Part shown: piece by piece, positions 52,485-60,617 of the stretch
Position numbering within the stretch: the stretch's first letter is position 1
Layout of the letters: every line of letters begins with the position of its first letter
DNA from: Streptomyces griseus subsp. griseus
GTDB lineage: Bacteria; Actinomycetota; Actinomycetes; Streptomycetales; Streptomycetaceae
DNA: 64,000 nucleotides
Assembly (NCBI RefSeq): GCF_000720255.1
Contig: NZ_JOJE01000015.1
Coordinates: 182,151-246,150, forward strand
Direction: 5' to 3'
The notes under the pieces: model-generated
Databases searched by the model: none
Seen by the model: only the letters and a program-made list of their open reading frames with translations
Told to the model about the DNA's origin: nothing
Translations under genes and position numbers: made by a program

Positions 52485-53171
52485 ATGAACGCCATCACGA
52501 GCGCCGAGCACGCCCGGCTCACCGCGCCCACCGAATTCCTGGACTACGAGACGGACGCCGTCCAGGCCTTCGTCGACCACGCGGTCGCCGACCGGGCCGC
52601 CGACAAGCGCCGGCTCGCCGTCGAGCTGTACTACGCGGTCCGCGACGACGTCCTCTACGAGGTGTACGCGGCCGACCTGTCCCCCGAGGGACTGCGGGCC
52701 GGCCGCATCGCCACCACCAAGAAGGGCTTCTGCCTGCACAAGTCCGTGCTGTACGCGGCGGCCTGCCGGGCCGTGGGCATCCCCGCCCGTCTGCACTACG
52801 GCGACGTGCGCAACCACCTCGCCTCCGACCGGCTGCGCGCCCACATCGGCGGGGACGTCTTCTTCCACGGCCTCAACACGGTGCACCTGGACGGCAAGTG
52901 GGTGAAGGCCACCCCGGTCTTCAACAAAATCCTGTGCCGGCTGTACGGGATGACGCCGCTGGAGTTCGACGGCACCACCGACAGCGTGCACCACCCCTTC
53001 GACGACCAGGGCCGGAAGACCATGGAATTCGTCGCCGACCACGGCGACTTCGACGACGTGCCCTACCCGTTCGTCATGTCCCAGATGCGCCGCAAGCACC
53101 CCCGCTTCCTGGACGGCAGCGGCACCGGCACGGTCCGCGGCGGCTCGCTGGCCGCCGAGGCGACCACCTGA
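52485..53171 (+). CDS. Transglutaminase-like protein
   Basis: 228 aa from the ATG at 52485, preferred over a GTG six bases earlier because the AAAGGG site is well placed. Papain-like fold: the nucleophile Cys is in GFCLHKSVLYAAACRAVGIPARL, and the His-containing FHGLNTVHLDGKWVKATP follows. Bacterial proteins of this group either cleave or form amide bonds; some release carrier-bound aminoacyl groups. It lies between the dehydrogenase and the racemase-fold gene. Confidence 0.8.
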   Translation: MNAITSAEHARLTAPTEFLDYETDAVQAFVDHAVADRAADKRRLAVELYYAVRDDVLYEVYAADLSPEGLRAGRIATTKKGFCLHKSVLYAAACRAVGIPARLHYGDVRNHLASDRLRAHIGGDVFFHGLNTVHLDGKWVKATPVFNKILCRLYGMTPLEFDGTTDSVHHPFDDQGRKTMEFVADHGDFDDVPYPFVMSQMRRKHPRFLDGSGTGTVRGGSLAAEATT

Positions 53172-53191
53172 CACCGAAAGGAGTGACCCTC

Positions 53192-54001
53192 ATGAGCAAC
53201 GTCCAGGCAGAGAAGGACGGCTGGGAGGCCCGGGCCCGGGTCGGTGTGGTCGTCCCGCACGCGGACGTCGGCCCGGAGTCGGAGTTCCAGGCGATCGCCC
53301 CCGACGACGTCTTCATCCACGGCTCACGCGTGCACTTCGGAGCGATGCGGCCCGGCGGCGAGATGGACCCGAAGATCCCGCACGACCCCGTGCGCGCCTT
53401 CGTGGAGCCGCCGCTCATCGACGACGCGGTGGAGCTGCTCGCGGCCTCCCCGCTCGACGTGATCGCGCTCGGCTTCACCAGCTCCGCCTACGTGCTCGGC
53501 GCGAGCGGCGAGAAGGAACTGTTCGACCGGCTGGCGCGCCGTACCCGGGGCATCCCGCTCACCGGCACCACCGCGGCCGCCGTCACCGGCTTCACCGCGC
53601 TCGGCGCCCGCAAGGTGGCGATCGTCAACCCGCCGTGGTTCGACGACCGGCTCTCCGGGCTCGGCGCCGACTACTTCACCGAGCAGGGCTTCACGGTCGT
53701 CCACCACGGCCCGTGCGGCCTGCCCAGCAACCAGAAGCTGATCACGCCCGAGGCCCTGTCCGACTGGATCCGCACCACCGTCGCCGGCCACCGGCCCGAC
53801 GCCGTCCTGGTCGCCGGCAACGGCATCCGCGCGGTCGGCGTCATCAACGCCCTCGAGAACGAACTGGACTTCGCCGTCCTGACCGCCAACCAGGTGCTGT
53901 TCTGGCACGCCCTGCACCTGGCCGGGGCGGGAGAGGCCGCGACCCGGATCACCGGCTACGGGCGGCTGTTCGACACGGCACCCGGAAGCGGCGCGTCATG
54001 A
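53192..54001 (+). CDS. Asp/Glu racemase-fold (maleate isomerase-like) protein lacking both catalytic Cys
   Basis: 269 aa with a GAAAGGAG site. The fold of maleate cis-trans isomerase/arylmalonate decarboxylase is evident: VGVVVPHADVGPESEFQAIAP at the start, and AVLTANQVLFWHALHLAG at the end. The two cysteines of the active site are missing: DVIALGFTSSAYVLG has Phe95 where the first Cys is expected, and AVLVAGNGIRAVGV has Gly209 at the second. So either it does a cysteine-independent reaction, or it binds a ligand or protein. The small next gene overlaps its stop. Confidence 0.78.
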   Translation: MSNVQAEKDGWEARARVGVVVPHADVGPESEFQAIAPDDVFIHGSRVHFGAMRPGGEMDPKIPHDPVRAFVEPPLIDDAVELLAASPLDVIALGFTSSAYVLGASGEKELFDRLARRTRGIPLTGTTAAAVTGFTALGARKVAIVNPPWFDDRLSGLGADYFTEQGFTVVHHGPCGLPSNQKLITPEALSDWIRTTVAGHRPDAVLVAGNGIRAVGVINALENELDFAVLTANQVLFWHALHLAGAGEAATRITGYGRLFDTAPGSGAS

Positions 54002-54243
54002 GCCTGCTGGCGGCCGACGGTCACATCGCCCTGTTCGGCACCCCCGAGGGAGACTCCTACTGCCTGCCGCTGGTCTGCTGGCGCGACGACGGCACCACCG
54101 TCCACGGCCTGGTCCTGCACCGCGGCGCGCTGCGCCAGGCCGAGCTCGTACCGGGCTTCCGCCGCTACGCGCACGGCAGCGAGAGCGTCCCCGCCTTCAC
54201 GCCCGAGGAACCGCGGCCGCGCTACGCCGACACGGCCCGCTGA
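53998..54243 (+). CDS. Small protein of unknown function in the biosynthetic operon
   Basis: 81 aa, overlapping the racemase-fold gene by four bases (ATGA). It has a beta-rich, soluble sequence (SLLAADGHIALFGTPEGDSY, LVLHRGALRQAELVPGF) and a charged tail, with no signal peptide or motif I recognise. The coupling suggests a subunit or chaperone for the neighbouring enzyme. Confidence 0.6.
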   Translation: MSLLAADGHIALFGTPEGDSYCLPLVCWRDDGTTVHGLVLHRGALRQAELVPGFRRYAHGSESVPAFTPEEPRPRYADTAR

Positions 54244-54329
54244 ACCACCCGGGCCCGTGCGGCACCCCCGCACGGGCCCCCACCGGCGGCCACCGCCGCC
54301 AGACCCCCACGCACGGAAAGGCATGAGCC

Positions 54330-55358
54330 ATGTCCCAGCCCACCGTTTTACAGGCCTACTTCGCCCCCCTCGACGGCACCCCCCAGCCGGTCTTCGGCCG
54401 GCACGTCCTCGCCACAGTGGCCTTCGGTGAGCACTCCGGCCTCGCCCTCACCCCCCAGGGCCACCCCGAGCTGGCCATCCCCATGTCCTCGCCCGGCTTC
54501 GACGCCTTCCGCGAGGTGTGGACCACCACCGCCGAACCGGTCTTCGGCACCCGCGACGGCCTGGCCTTCGCCCACGACGGCGAACACCTCTTCGTCTCCG
54601 GCACCATCGACCCGCTGCCGGTCTACGGGCCCACGGTCCGCGCCACCTACGAGGCCGCCTTCGCACTCGTCTCCGACCTCGGCTACCCGCACATCTTCCG
54701 GATGTGGAACTTCGTCGGCGACATCATCGGCACCAACGCCGACGGCATGGAGGTCTACCGGGACTTCGTGGCGGGCCGTGCCGAGGCCTTCGCCTCCTAC
54801 GGCGACGGCACCGGCCACATGCCGGCCGCCACCGGCATCGGCACCCGCGGCGAGGGCATCTCCTTCACCCTGATCGCCTGCCGCGACGGCCGCCCCAGGC
54901 ACGTGGAGAACCAGCGGCAGACGCCCGCCTACCACTACCCCGAGCAGTACGGACCGAAGCCGCCGAGCTTCGCCCGCGCCACCCTGCTGGAACCGGCCGG
55001 CGCGCCCGCCGGCGGCGGCACGCTCTTCGTCTCCGGCACCGCGAGCATCCTCGGCCACGAGACCGTGCACCGCGGCGACGTCGCCCGGCAGACCGAGGTG
55101 GTCCTCGAGAACATCGCCGAGCTGATCGGCGGCCCCAACCTGGCCGCGGCCGGCCTGCGCGACGGCCACGAACTGAAGGACCTGCGCCTGGTGAAGGTGT
55201 ACGTGCGCCACGAGGAGGACCTCGCGGTGGTGCGCGCCCTCTGCCGGGAGGCGCTCGGCCCCGACGCGGAGACCGTGTACCTGAACGTGGCCGTGTGCCG
55301 GGACGACCTGCTGGTGGAGATCGAAGGTCTGGTCCCCGGACCGGAGTGGATTCGATGA
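54330..55358 (+). CDS. Chorismatase (FkbO/Hyg5/XanB2 family)
   Basis: 342 aa. The family signature is clear: FVGDIIGTNADGMEVYRDF, YGDGTGHMPAATGIGT, ENQRQTPAYHYPEQYGP, FVSGTASILGHETVHRGD and VAVCRDDLLVEIEG. Chorismatases convert chorismate to 3-hydroxybenzoate (Hyg5 type) or to dihydroxycyclohexadiene carboxylate (FkbO type). The Cys near residue 323 could be the residue linked to Hyg5-type chemistry, which would make 3-hydroxybenzoate, but this needs an alignment. It overlaps the DAHP synthase gene and makes the aromatic or alicyclic acid for the adenylating enzyme. Confidence 0.87.
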   Translation: MSQPTVLQAYFAPLDGTPQPVFGRHVLATVAFGEHSGLALTPQGHPELAIPMSSPGFDAFREVWTTTAEPVFGTRDGLAFAHDGEHLFVSGTIDPLPVYGPTVRATYEAAFALVSDLGYPHIFRMWNFVGDIIGTNADGMEVYRDFVAGRAEAFASYGDGTGHMPAATGIGTRGEGISFTLIACRDGRPRHVENQRQTPAYHYPEQYGPKPPSFARATLLEPAGAPAGGGTLFVSGTASILGHETVHRGDVARQTEVVLENIAELIGGPNLAAAGLRDGHELKDLRLVKVYVRHEEDLAVVRALCREALGPDAETVYLNVAVCRDDLLVEIEGLVPGPEWIR

Positions 55359-56545
55359 GTGAGTCTCCCTCGCTGTCCGCGCCGGAGACCACCACCCCCG
55401 CGGTGTGGGACCTGCTCCCCGCCGAACAGCAGCCCCACTGGGGCGCCCACCCCGACCTGCCCCGGGTGCGCGCGGCGCTGCGCGGCGCGCCCGCGCTGAC
55501 GACGGCGCGGGACGTGCGGACCCTGCGCGGGCAACTCGCCGAGGTGGCGCTGGGCCGGGCCGTACTGCTGCAGACCGGAGACTGCGCCGAGGACCTCCGC
55601 GAGTGCGCCCCCCACCACACCCAGCGCAAGGCCGCGCTGCTCGCCGACCTCGCCGACCGGCTCGCCGCGCGCACCGGCCGGCCGGTGGTCCGCGTCGGCC
55701 GGATGGGCGGCCAGTTCGCCAAACCGCGCAGCCGTCCCACCGAGCGGACCGACGGCATGGACCTGCCCGTCTTCCGCGGCCACCTCGTCAACTCGCACGA
55801 GCCCACCGCCTCCGCCCGCCGCCACGACCCGGTCCGGATGCTGCGGGCCTACGAGGCGAGCGAGCGCGTCATCGGCGCCCTCGACCTGCTGCGCACGGAC
55901 CCCACCGGGCCGTGGGCGAGCCACGAGGCGCTCGTGCTGGACTACGAGGGCGCGCTGGTGCGCCGGGACGACACGACCGGCATGCCGTACCTGGCCTCCA
56001 CGCACTTCCCGTGGATCGGCGAGCGCACCCGCCAGCTCGGCCTGGCGCACGTGGAACTGCTCGCCGCGATGGCCAACCCCGTCGGCTGCAAGATCGGCCC
56101 CTCGGCCACCCCCGACGAGGTCGTGCGGCTGTGCGGGGTCCTCGATCCGCACCGGCTGCCCGGCCGGCTCACCCTGATCCTGCGCATGGGCGCCCAGGCC
56201 GCGGCCACCGCCACCGGACCGATCGCCGAGGCGGTGCGCAGCGCGGGCCACCCCGTGGTCTGGCTCAGCGACCCGCTGCACGGCAACACCGTGACGGCCA
56301 CCGGCGGGATCAAGACCCGCCACCTCGCTGACGCCGTCGCCGAGGCCGCGACCGTCCGGCGGGAACTGCACCGGCACGGACAGCGCCTCGGGGGGCTCCA
56401 CCTGGAGACCACCCCGGCCGACGTCACCGAGTGCGTCGGCGGCCCGGTCGCCGAACACCTGCTGCCCGAGCGCTACCTGACCCTGTGCGACCCGCGCCTC
56501 AACCCCCGCCAGGCCCACGAGCTGATCGACGCCGTCTTCGCCTGA
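55355..56545 (+). CDS. Class II DAHP synthase (3-deoxy-7-phosphoheptulonate synthase)
   Basis: 396 aa, first enzyme of the shikimate pathway. Motifs: LQTGDCAEDL, RVGRMGGQFAKPRS, FRGHLVNSHEP, ASTHFPWIGERTRQ, CKIGPSATPDE, RMGAQ and WLSDPLHGNT. The protein is shorter than the housekeeping class II enzyme of streptomycetes (about 450 aa), as usual for copies in antibiotic clusters that may escape feedback control. It overlaps the chorismatase gene (ATGA), so flux to chorismate is raised locally. Confidence 0.91.
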   Translation: MSESPSLSAPETTTPAVWDLLPAEQQPHWGAHPDLPRVRAALRGAPALTTARDVRTLRGQLAEVALGRAVLLQTGDCAEDLRECAPHHTQRKAALLADLADRLAARTGRPVVRVGRMGGQFAKPRSRPTERTDGMDLPVFRGHLVNSHEPTASARRHDPVRMLRAYEASERVIGALDLLRTDPTGPWASHEALVLDYEGALVRRDDTTGMPYLASTHFPWIGERTRQLGLAHVELLAAMANPVGCKIGPSATPDEVVRLCGVLDPHRLPGRLTLILRMGAQAAATATGPIAEAVRSAGHPVVWLSDPLHGNTVTATGGIKTRHLADAVAEAATVRRELHRHGQRLGGLHLETTPADVTECVGGPVAEHLLPERYLTLCDPRLNPRQAHELIDAVFA

Positions 56546-56629
56546 CCCGGCGCCCGCGCGACCGGGCCGAGACCCCAACCTGCAGCGGCCCCGAACACCG
56601 GCCCTGCGGACCGCCCGAGAGGAACCCCC

Positions 56630-57616
56630 ATGCCCAAGCCCCCCTCCGACCTGCGTATCGGCGTCGTCCTGCCCGGACGCGAGTCCGTCGTCGAACGCGG
56701 CGACTACCCCCGCCACCTCGGCGAACTCGCCGCCAAGATCGAGGCGTCGGGTTACGACTCCATCTGGGCGGGCGAGTCCCCGCTGGCCCGCTCCCGGATG
56801 AACCCGCTGCTGGCCCTGACCGCCGCGGCCACCACCACCGAGCGGGTCGGCCTCGGTACCGCCGTCCTGCTGCCGCTGCGCCCGCCGGTGCACCTGGCCC
56901 ACGAACTGGCCTGCCTGGACCGGATCTCCGGCGGTCGCCTGATCGCCGGCCTCGGCTCCGGCTTCTCCTCGCCCGCCACCCAGGCCGAGTTCGCGGCGTA
57001 CGGCGTCCCGTTCCAGGAACGGGTGGGCCGGCTGCGGGAGACCATCGAGATCTGCCGGGCCCTGTGGGCCGCCGAGGGCGACCCGGTGTCGTACGAAGGC
57101 CGCCACCACCGCCTGGACGACGTGGCACTGCTGCCCGTGCCCAGCAGGCCGGCCGGTCCGCCGGTGTGGATGGCCCACTCCGGCGAGAAGATGCTGGAGC
57201 GCACCGGGCGGATCCACGACGGCTGGATGCCCACCAGCACCACCGCGGCGAACTACGAGAAGGGCTGGCTGCGGGTGCGGGAGGCCGCCGAGACCGCGGG
57301 GCGTGACGCGGGCGACGTCACCGCCGCCGTCTATCTGTCGGTCGCCGTCGACGACAGCCGGGAGAAGGCCGAGCAGACCCTGGAGGCCTACTTCCGCGCC
57401 TACTACGGGCTCGACCTGCCCACCATGCGCACCACCCAGGGGATCTTCGGCGGCACCGCCGAACAGGTCGCCGAATGGCTCGGCGGCTACATCGAGGCCG
57501 GCGCCCGTCACCTCGTGCTCCGGCTGCCCACCGCCGACCTCGAAGAGCCCCGGTACCGGGCGGCCCTGGAGCGCACCGCCGAGGAACTGCTGCCGCTGCT
57601 GCGCTCCGCCGCGTGA
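56630..57616 (+). CDS. LLM-class (luciferase-like) oxidoreductase
   Basis: 328 aa. A barrel of the F420/FMN family, with RIGVVLPGRESVV, ASGYDSIWAGESPLARSRMNPL, RVGLGTAVLLPLRPPVHLA, RLIAGLGSGFSSPATQAEF and VWMAHSGEKMLERTGRIHDGWMP. GAGAGGAAC precedes the ATG. It is likely a reductase or monooxygenase of the pathway. Its end overlaps the MFS start (TGATG). Confidence 0.85.
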   Translation: MPKPPSDLRIGVVLPGRESVVERGDYPRHLGELAAKIEASGYDSIWAGESPLARSRMNPLLALTAAATTTERVGLGTAVLLPLRPPVHLAHELACLDRISGGRLIAGLGSGFSSPATQAEFAAYGVPFQERVGRLRETIEICRALWAAEGDPVSYEGRHHRLDDVALLPVPSRPAGPPVWMAHSGEKMLERTGRIHDGWMPTSTTAANYEKGWLRVREAAETAGRDAGDVTAAVYLSVAVDDSREKAEQTLEAYFRAYYGLDLPTMRTTQGIFGGTAEQVAEWLGGYIEAGARHLVLRLPTADLEEPRYRAALERTAEELLPLLRSAA

Positions 57617-58857
57617 TGGGGACCACCCGCACCCCACGGGCGGGCCGGCCCGCCCTGTCGCCCACCGGGACGACCCCGGCGGGCCAGGCGGACATCTGGC
57701 GCGCCGCGTGGCCGCTGACCGCGGTGTTCATGCTGTCGAACGCGCCGACCCCGCTGTTCGTGCTGTGGCAGCATCGGATCGGTTTCGCCACGGGCACCCT
57801 GACCGTCGTCTTCGCGATGTACATCGGTGGACTGCTGCTCGCCCTGCCGGTCGCGGGCGCCCTCTCCGACCGCTGTGGCCGGCGGACCGTGCTGCTGCCG
57901 AGCGTGCTGTGCGCGCTGCTCGCGTGTCTGCTGTACGCGACCGCGACGAGCGTCGCCGCGCTGCTGGCCGCCCGGTTGCTGACCGGGCTCGCGGTGGGCG
58001 GCGCGGTGGCCGCGGGCATGGCGGCGGTGGTGGACGTCGGCGGACCCCAGCGACGCCGGCAGGCCTCGCTCGCCGGGTCGGTGGCCATGGGCACCGGCCT
58101 GGCCACCGGCCCGCTGCTGGCGGGCTGTGTGGCCCAGACGCTGCCGGCGCCCACCGTGACGGTGTTCGTCATGGAGGCCGTGCTGCTGCTGTCGGCGCTC
58201 CTGGTGGTGCGCCAGATGCCGAACGTGCGCCGCCCCAGCACCGGGTCGTGGCTGCGGGTGCCGTCCGTGCCGCGCCGCAACAGGCGCGACCTGCTGCTGG
58301 GGCTGGCCGCGTACATGCCGGGCATGACCGGGACGGCGTTCCTGCTGGCACTCGGCCCGTCCCTGCTGGCGGGCCTGCTCGGGACGGCGAACCGGATCGT
58401 GGCGGGCGGCACGGCGTTCGTGATGTTCGGTGCGTCGGCCGCGGTGCAGTTCGTGGTGAGCGGATGGCCGACCCGCCGGCTGCTGGCCACCGCCACGGAG
58501 GCCACCGCCACGGGCATGGCGCTGGTCGTGGCGGCCGTGCACGGCCGGTCGATCGGTCTGCTGGTCGCGGCCGCCGTCCTCGCCGGGGCCGGGCAGGGCA
58601 TGGGGCAGCTCGGCGGCTTCTCCCTGTTGGGCGCCCGGGTCGACGCGGCCCGGCTGGCCGAGTCGAACGCGGCACTGAGCTGCTGGGGATATCTGTTCGC
58701 CGGGCTCCTGCCGGTCGGCTCGGGCTACCTCGGCGACGTGGCCGGCATCGGCTTCAGCTCGACCCTGCTCGGCGTGGTGGTGGCCGTGGCGGCGGGCGCC
58801 GGGGGCGTGTACCTCACCCGGACCGGTCGCACCAGGCAGTCTCCCGAGTGGCATTGA
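57616..58857 (+). CDS. MFS transporter, probable exporter of the cluster product
   Basis: 413 aa with 12 hydrophobic segments. The first half carries the MFS loop motif GALSDRCGRRTVLL, and the second-half helices are VVAAVHGRSIGLLVAAAVLAG and onwards. The gene is co-translated with the LLM gene and closes the operon. The last codons (SPEWH-stop) lie inside the start of the right-hand promoter block. Confidence 0.83.
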   Translation: MGTTRTPRAGRPALSPTGTTPAGQADIWRAAWPLTAVFMLSNAPTPLFVLWQHRIGFATGTLTVVFAMYIGGLLLALPVAGALSDRCGRRTVLLPSVLCALLACLLYATATSVAALLAARLLTGLAVGGAVAAGMAAVVDVGGPQRRRQASLAGSVAMGTGLATGPLLAGCVAQTLPAPTVTVFVMEAVLLLSALLVVRQMPNVRRPSTGSWLRVPSVPRRNRRDLLLGLAAYMPGMTGTAFLLALGPSLLAGLLGTANRIVAGGTAFVMFGASAAVQFVVSGWPTRRLLATATEATATGMALVVAAVHGRSIGLLVAAAVLAGAGQGMGQLGGFSLLGARVDAARLAESNAALSCWGYLFAGLLPVGSGYLGDVAGIGFSSTLLGVVVAVAAGAGGVYLTRTGRTRQSPEWH

Positions 58858-58883
58858 CAGCAAGATACATGTTCATGCAAGCT
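58854..58883 (+). promoter_or_regulatory. Rightward promoter with MarR-type operator (site A, right copy)
   Basis: TTGACA (58854-58859), 18 bases, then CAAGCT (58878-58883). The spacer holds CATG-TT-CATG (58868-58877), as in the left copy. It lies before the SMR genes and starts inside the MFS stop region. Confidence 0.6.
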
Positions 58884-58931
58884 TTATCTGCCGCTTGAGA
58901 GCCTGCTGACGGGGCTTTATGGGCGTCATAA

Positions 58932-58953
58932 GCATGCACGTACAAGCAAGTGC
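58932..58953. promoter_or_regulatory. Second conserved site (B), right copy
   Basis: GCATGCACGTACAAGCAAG, whose complement opens CTTGCTTGTACGTG and matches the left B site. It lies about 45 bases downstream of the putative transcription start for the SMR operon. Confidence 0.55.
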
Positions 58954-59059
58954 CACTTGGGAGTGGCCTGGCCGCTGTTCCCGCCGCCGTCCGGGCCACC
59001 GCCGCTCCACGGCGAGCCGGTCCCGAAACACGCTGCCCTCACCGAACGAAAGGACTGCC

Positions 59060-59380
59060 ATGCAGTGGCTCTACCTCGCCATCGCGGACATCTTCGAGAT
59101 CGTCGTCGCCATCGCCGCGGGCAAGGCCGAAGGCTTCAAGAACCGCAAGTGGACCGGGATCACCCTGGTCAGCGGTGCGCTCGGGACCTACTTCCTCAGC
59201 AGGGCACTGCTGACCTTCGACGTCGGCGTGGGTTACGCCATCTGGACGTCCATCGCCGGTGTCGGCATCACCGTTCTCGGCGTGCTGCTCTTCGGCCAGC
59301 ACCTGAACTGGCGCAAGGCCCTCGGCATCGTCGTGATCATCGCGGGGGTCGTCGGCCTCCAGCTCAGCGGTGCCGCCTAG
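59060..59380 (+). CDS. SMR-family efflux protein, subunit 1
   Basis: 106 aa with four membrane helices. The conserved Glu of the first helix lies in IADIFEIVVAIAAGKAEGF, and ALGTYFLSRALLTFDVGVGYAIWTSIAG with the C-terminal NWRKALGIVVIIAGVVGLQL completes the family pattern. GAAAGGA precedes the ATG. A paralogue follows, and paired SMR genes generally encode heterodimeric exporters of cationic or guanidinium compounds. Confidence 0.87.
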   Translation: MQWLYLAIADIFEIVVAIAAGKAEGFKNRKWTGITLVSGALGTYFLSRALLTFDVGVGYAIWTSIAGVGITVLGVLLFGQHLNWRKALGIVVIIAGVVGLQLSGAA

Positions 59381-59426
59381 GAATCCCGCCCACGCCTGAA
59401 CCGTCTCTCCGAAAGGACCCGGGTAC

Positions 59427-59858
59427 ATGTCCCACACCGACCGCTCCTCGGCCAACTCCTGGCTCATGCTCCTCCTCGCCGGAGTATTCGAAGTCGGCTA
59501 CGCCCTCTCCGTCGGCGGCAGCCACGGCTTCACCCGTCTGTCGTGGTCACTGGTCGCCGTCGTGTTCTTCCTCCTGACGCTCTGGGCGCTGAGCGTCGCA
59601 CTGCGCACCATCGACGTGAGTATCGGCTACGCCGTCTGGGCGGGAATCGGAGCGGCCGGCGCGGCGCTGCTCGGCCCGGTCTTCTTCGACGAGACCCTCA
59701 CCGCGGTCCAGGCCCTGTGGCTGGGCGTCATCATCATCGGAGTCGTCTGGCTCAAGCTCGCCGACCGGCCGGAGAACACCCCGGAGCCCGCCACCCGGCC
59801 CCAGGACACCGAGGGCCTCGTCTCCGGCCCGAAGGAAGCCCACGGCGCACAGCGCTGA
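59427..59858 (+). CDS. SMR-family efflux protein, subunit 2
   Basis: 143 aa. The four-helix SMR fold has Glu in LLLAGVFEVGYALSVGGSHGF, SVALRTIDVSIGYAVWAGIG and AVQALWLGVIIIGVVWLKL. An extra 35-residue polar C-terminal tail (PENTPEPATRPQDT onward) is longer than usual. It follows the first SMR gene by 46 bases with its own GAAAGG site. Confidence 0.87.
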   Translation: MSHTDRSSANSWLMLLLAGVFEVGYALSVGGSHGFTRLSWSLVAVVFFLLTLWALSVALRTIDVSIGYAVWAGIGAAGAALLGPVFFDETLTAVQALWLGVIIIGVVWLKLADRPENTPEPATRPQDTEGLVSGPKEAHGAQR

Positions 59859-59894
59859 GCACCCTTCGCCGGCGACGACGCCGCCGAGCACACG

Positions 59895-59960
59895 ACAGCA
59901 GGGCCTCTTGGCAGCTCGGGGGAGCGATCCCGCCCGAGCCGCACCAGGAGGCCCTGTTGT
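59895..59960 (+). terminator. Long hairpin terminator after the SMR genes
   Basis: Left arm 59895-59911 pairs with 59944-59960, nearly perfectly (one G-T wobble pair in the middle). An inner GCTCGGG/CCCGAGC stem extends it to a 66-base structure. Confidence 0.7.
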
Positions 59961-59982
59961 CACCGGAGGTTGTCACCGGAGG
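59957..59982 (+). repeat. 13-bp direct tandem repeat
   Basis: TTGTCACCGGAGG is present twice without spacer (59957-59969 and 59970-59982) upstream of the lipoprotein gene. It could bind an activator or be chance. Confidence 0.5.
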
Positions 59983-60040
59983 CGGACCGACCCCGTGCTA
60001 GCCTCCCGGCGGTCAAGATCGCGACGGACGGGGGAAGTCG

Positions 60041-60505
60041 ATGGCCTCTTGGCGCGGGACCGCCGCTGCGGGCGCGGTGGTGGTGGCGCTCATCGCGTCC
60101 TCGGCAGGGTGCACGTCGAACGCCGACGCACCCACCAGCCACCCCACGGAGGACACCGCCATCACGGCCACCGTGGGGGAACGCTTCACCCTCACCGTCA
60201 CGGAGAACGCCTCCACCCGCTCGCACTGGTACCTGACCGACCCCGAACCCGACAGCGCGGTGGTCCGCACGCGCGGCCGGCACACCGAGTCGACCTCCGA
60301 CGACGAGAGGATCGCCGGCGAGGACAGCCGCCTCACCTTCACCTTCGAGGCGACGGGCAAGGGCACCACGGAGATCGTCCTGACGCACTGCACCCTGTCG
60401 ACGACGTGCGACACGGGCGAGGCCGAGGCGGCCCCGACACCGGCGACGGGGGCGCCCACCTTGTCAGCCCCCGAACGGCTCACGTACACCGTGACGGTGG
60501 GGTGA
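60041..60505 (+). CDS. Secreted protein with chagasin/I42-like protease-inhibitor domain
   Basis: 154 aa, ATG at 60041 with GGGGGAAG. An N-terminal export signal ends at ASSAGC, which is possibly but not ideally a lipobox. The domain has GERFTLTVTENASTRSHW and FTFEATGKGTTEIVLTHC, matching the strand and loop pattern of chagasin-family cysteine-protease inhibitors (ENPTTG loop, replaced here by ENASTRS). Inhibitory function is inferred. Confidence 0.6.
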   Translation: MASWRGTAAAGAVVVALIASSAGCTSNADAPTSHPTEDTAITATVGERFTLTVTENASTRSHWYLTDPEPDSAVVRTRGRHTESTSDDERIAGEDSRLTFTFEATGKGTTEIVLTHCTLSTTCDTGEAEAAPTPATGAPTLSAPERLTYTVTVG

Positions 60506-60617
60506 GCGGAGCTACTCCCGGCGGATATGTGGACGCAGGATTCCCCGGAGGTCTGAGCAGCAGCCCGGAGGTCCAACCGTGCACTCAGGCCCGGCCCGCG
60601 CCCCGGCCCGTCATCCG

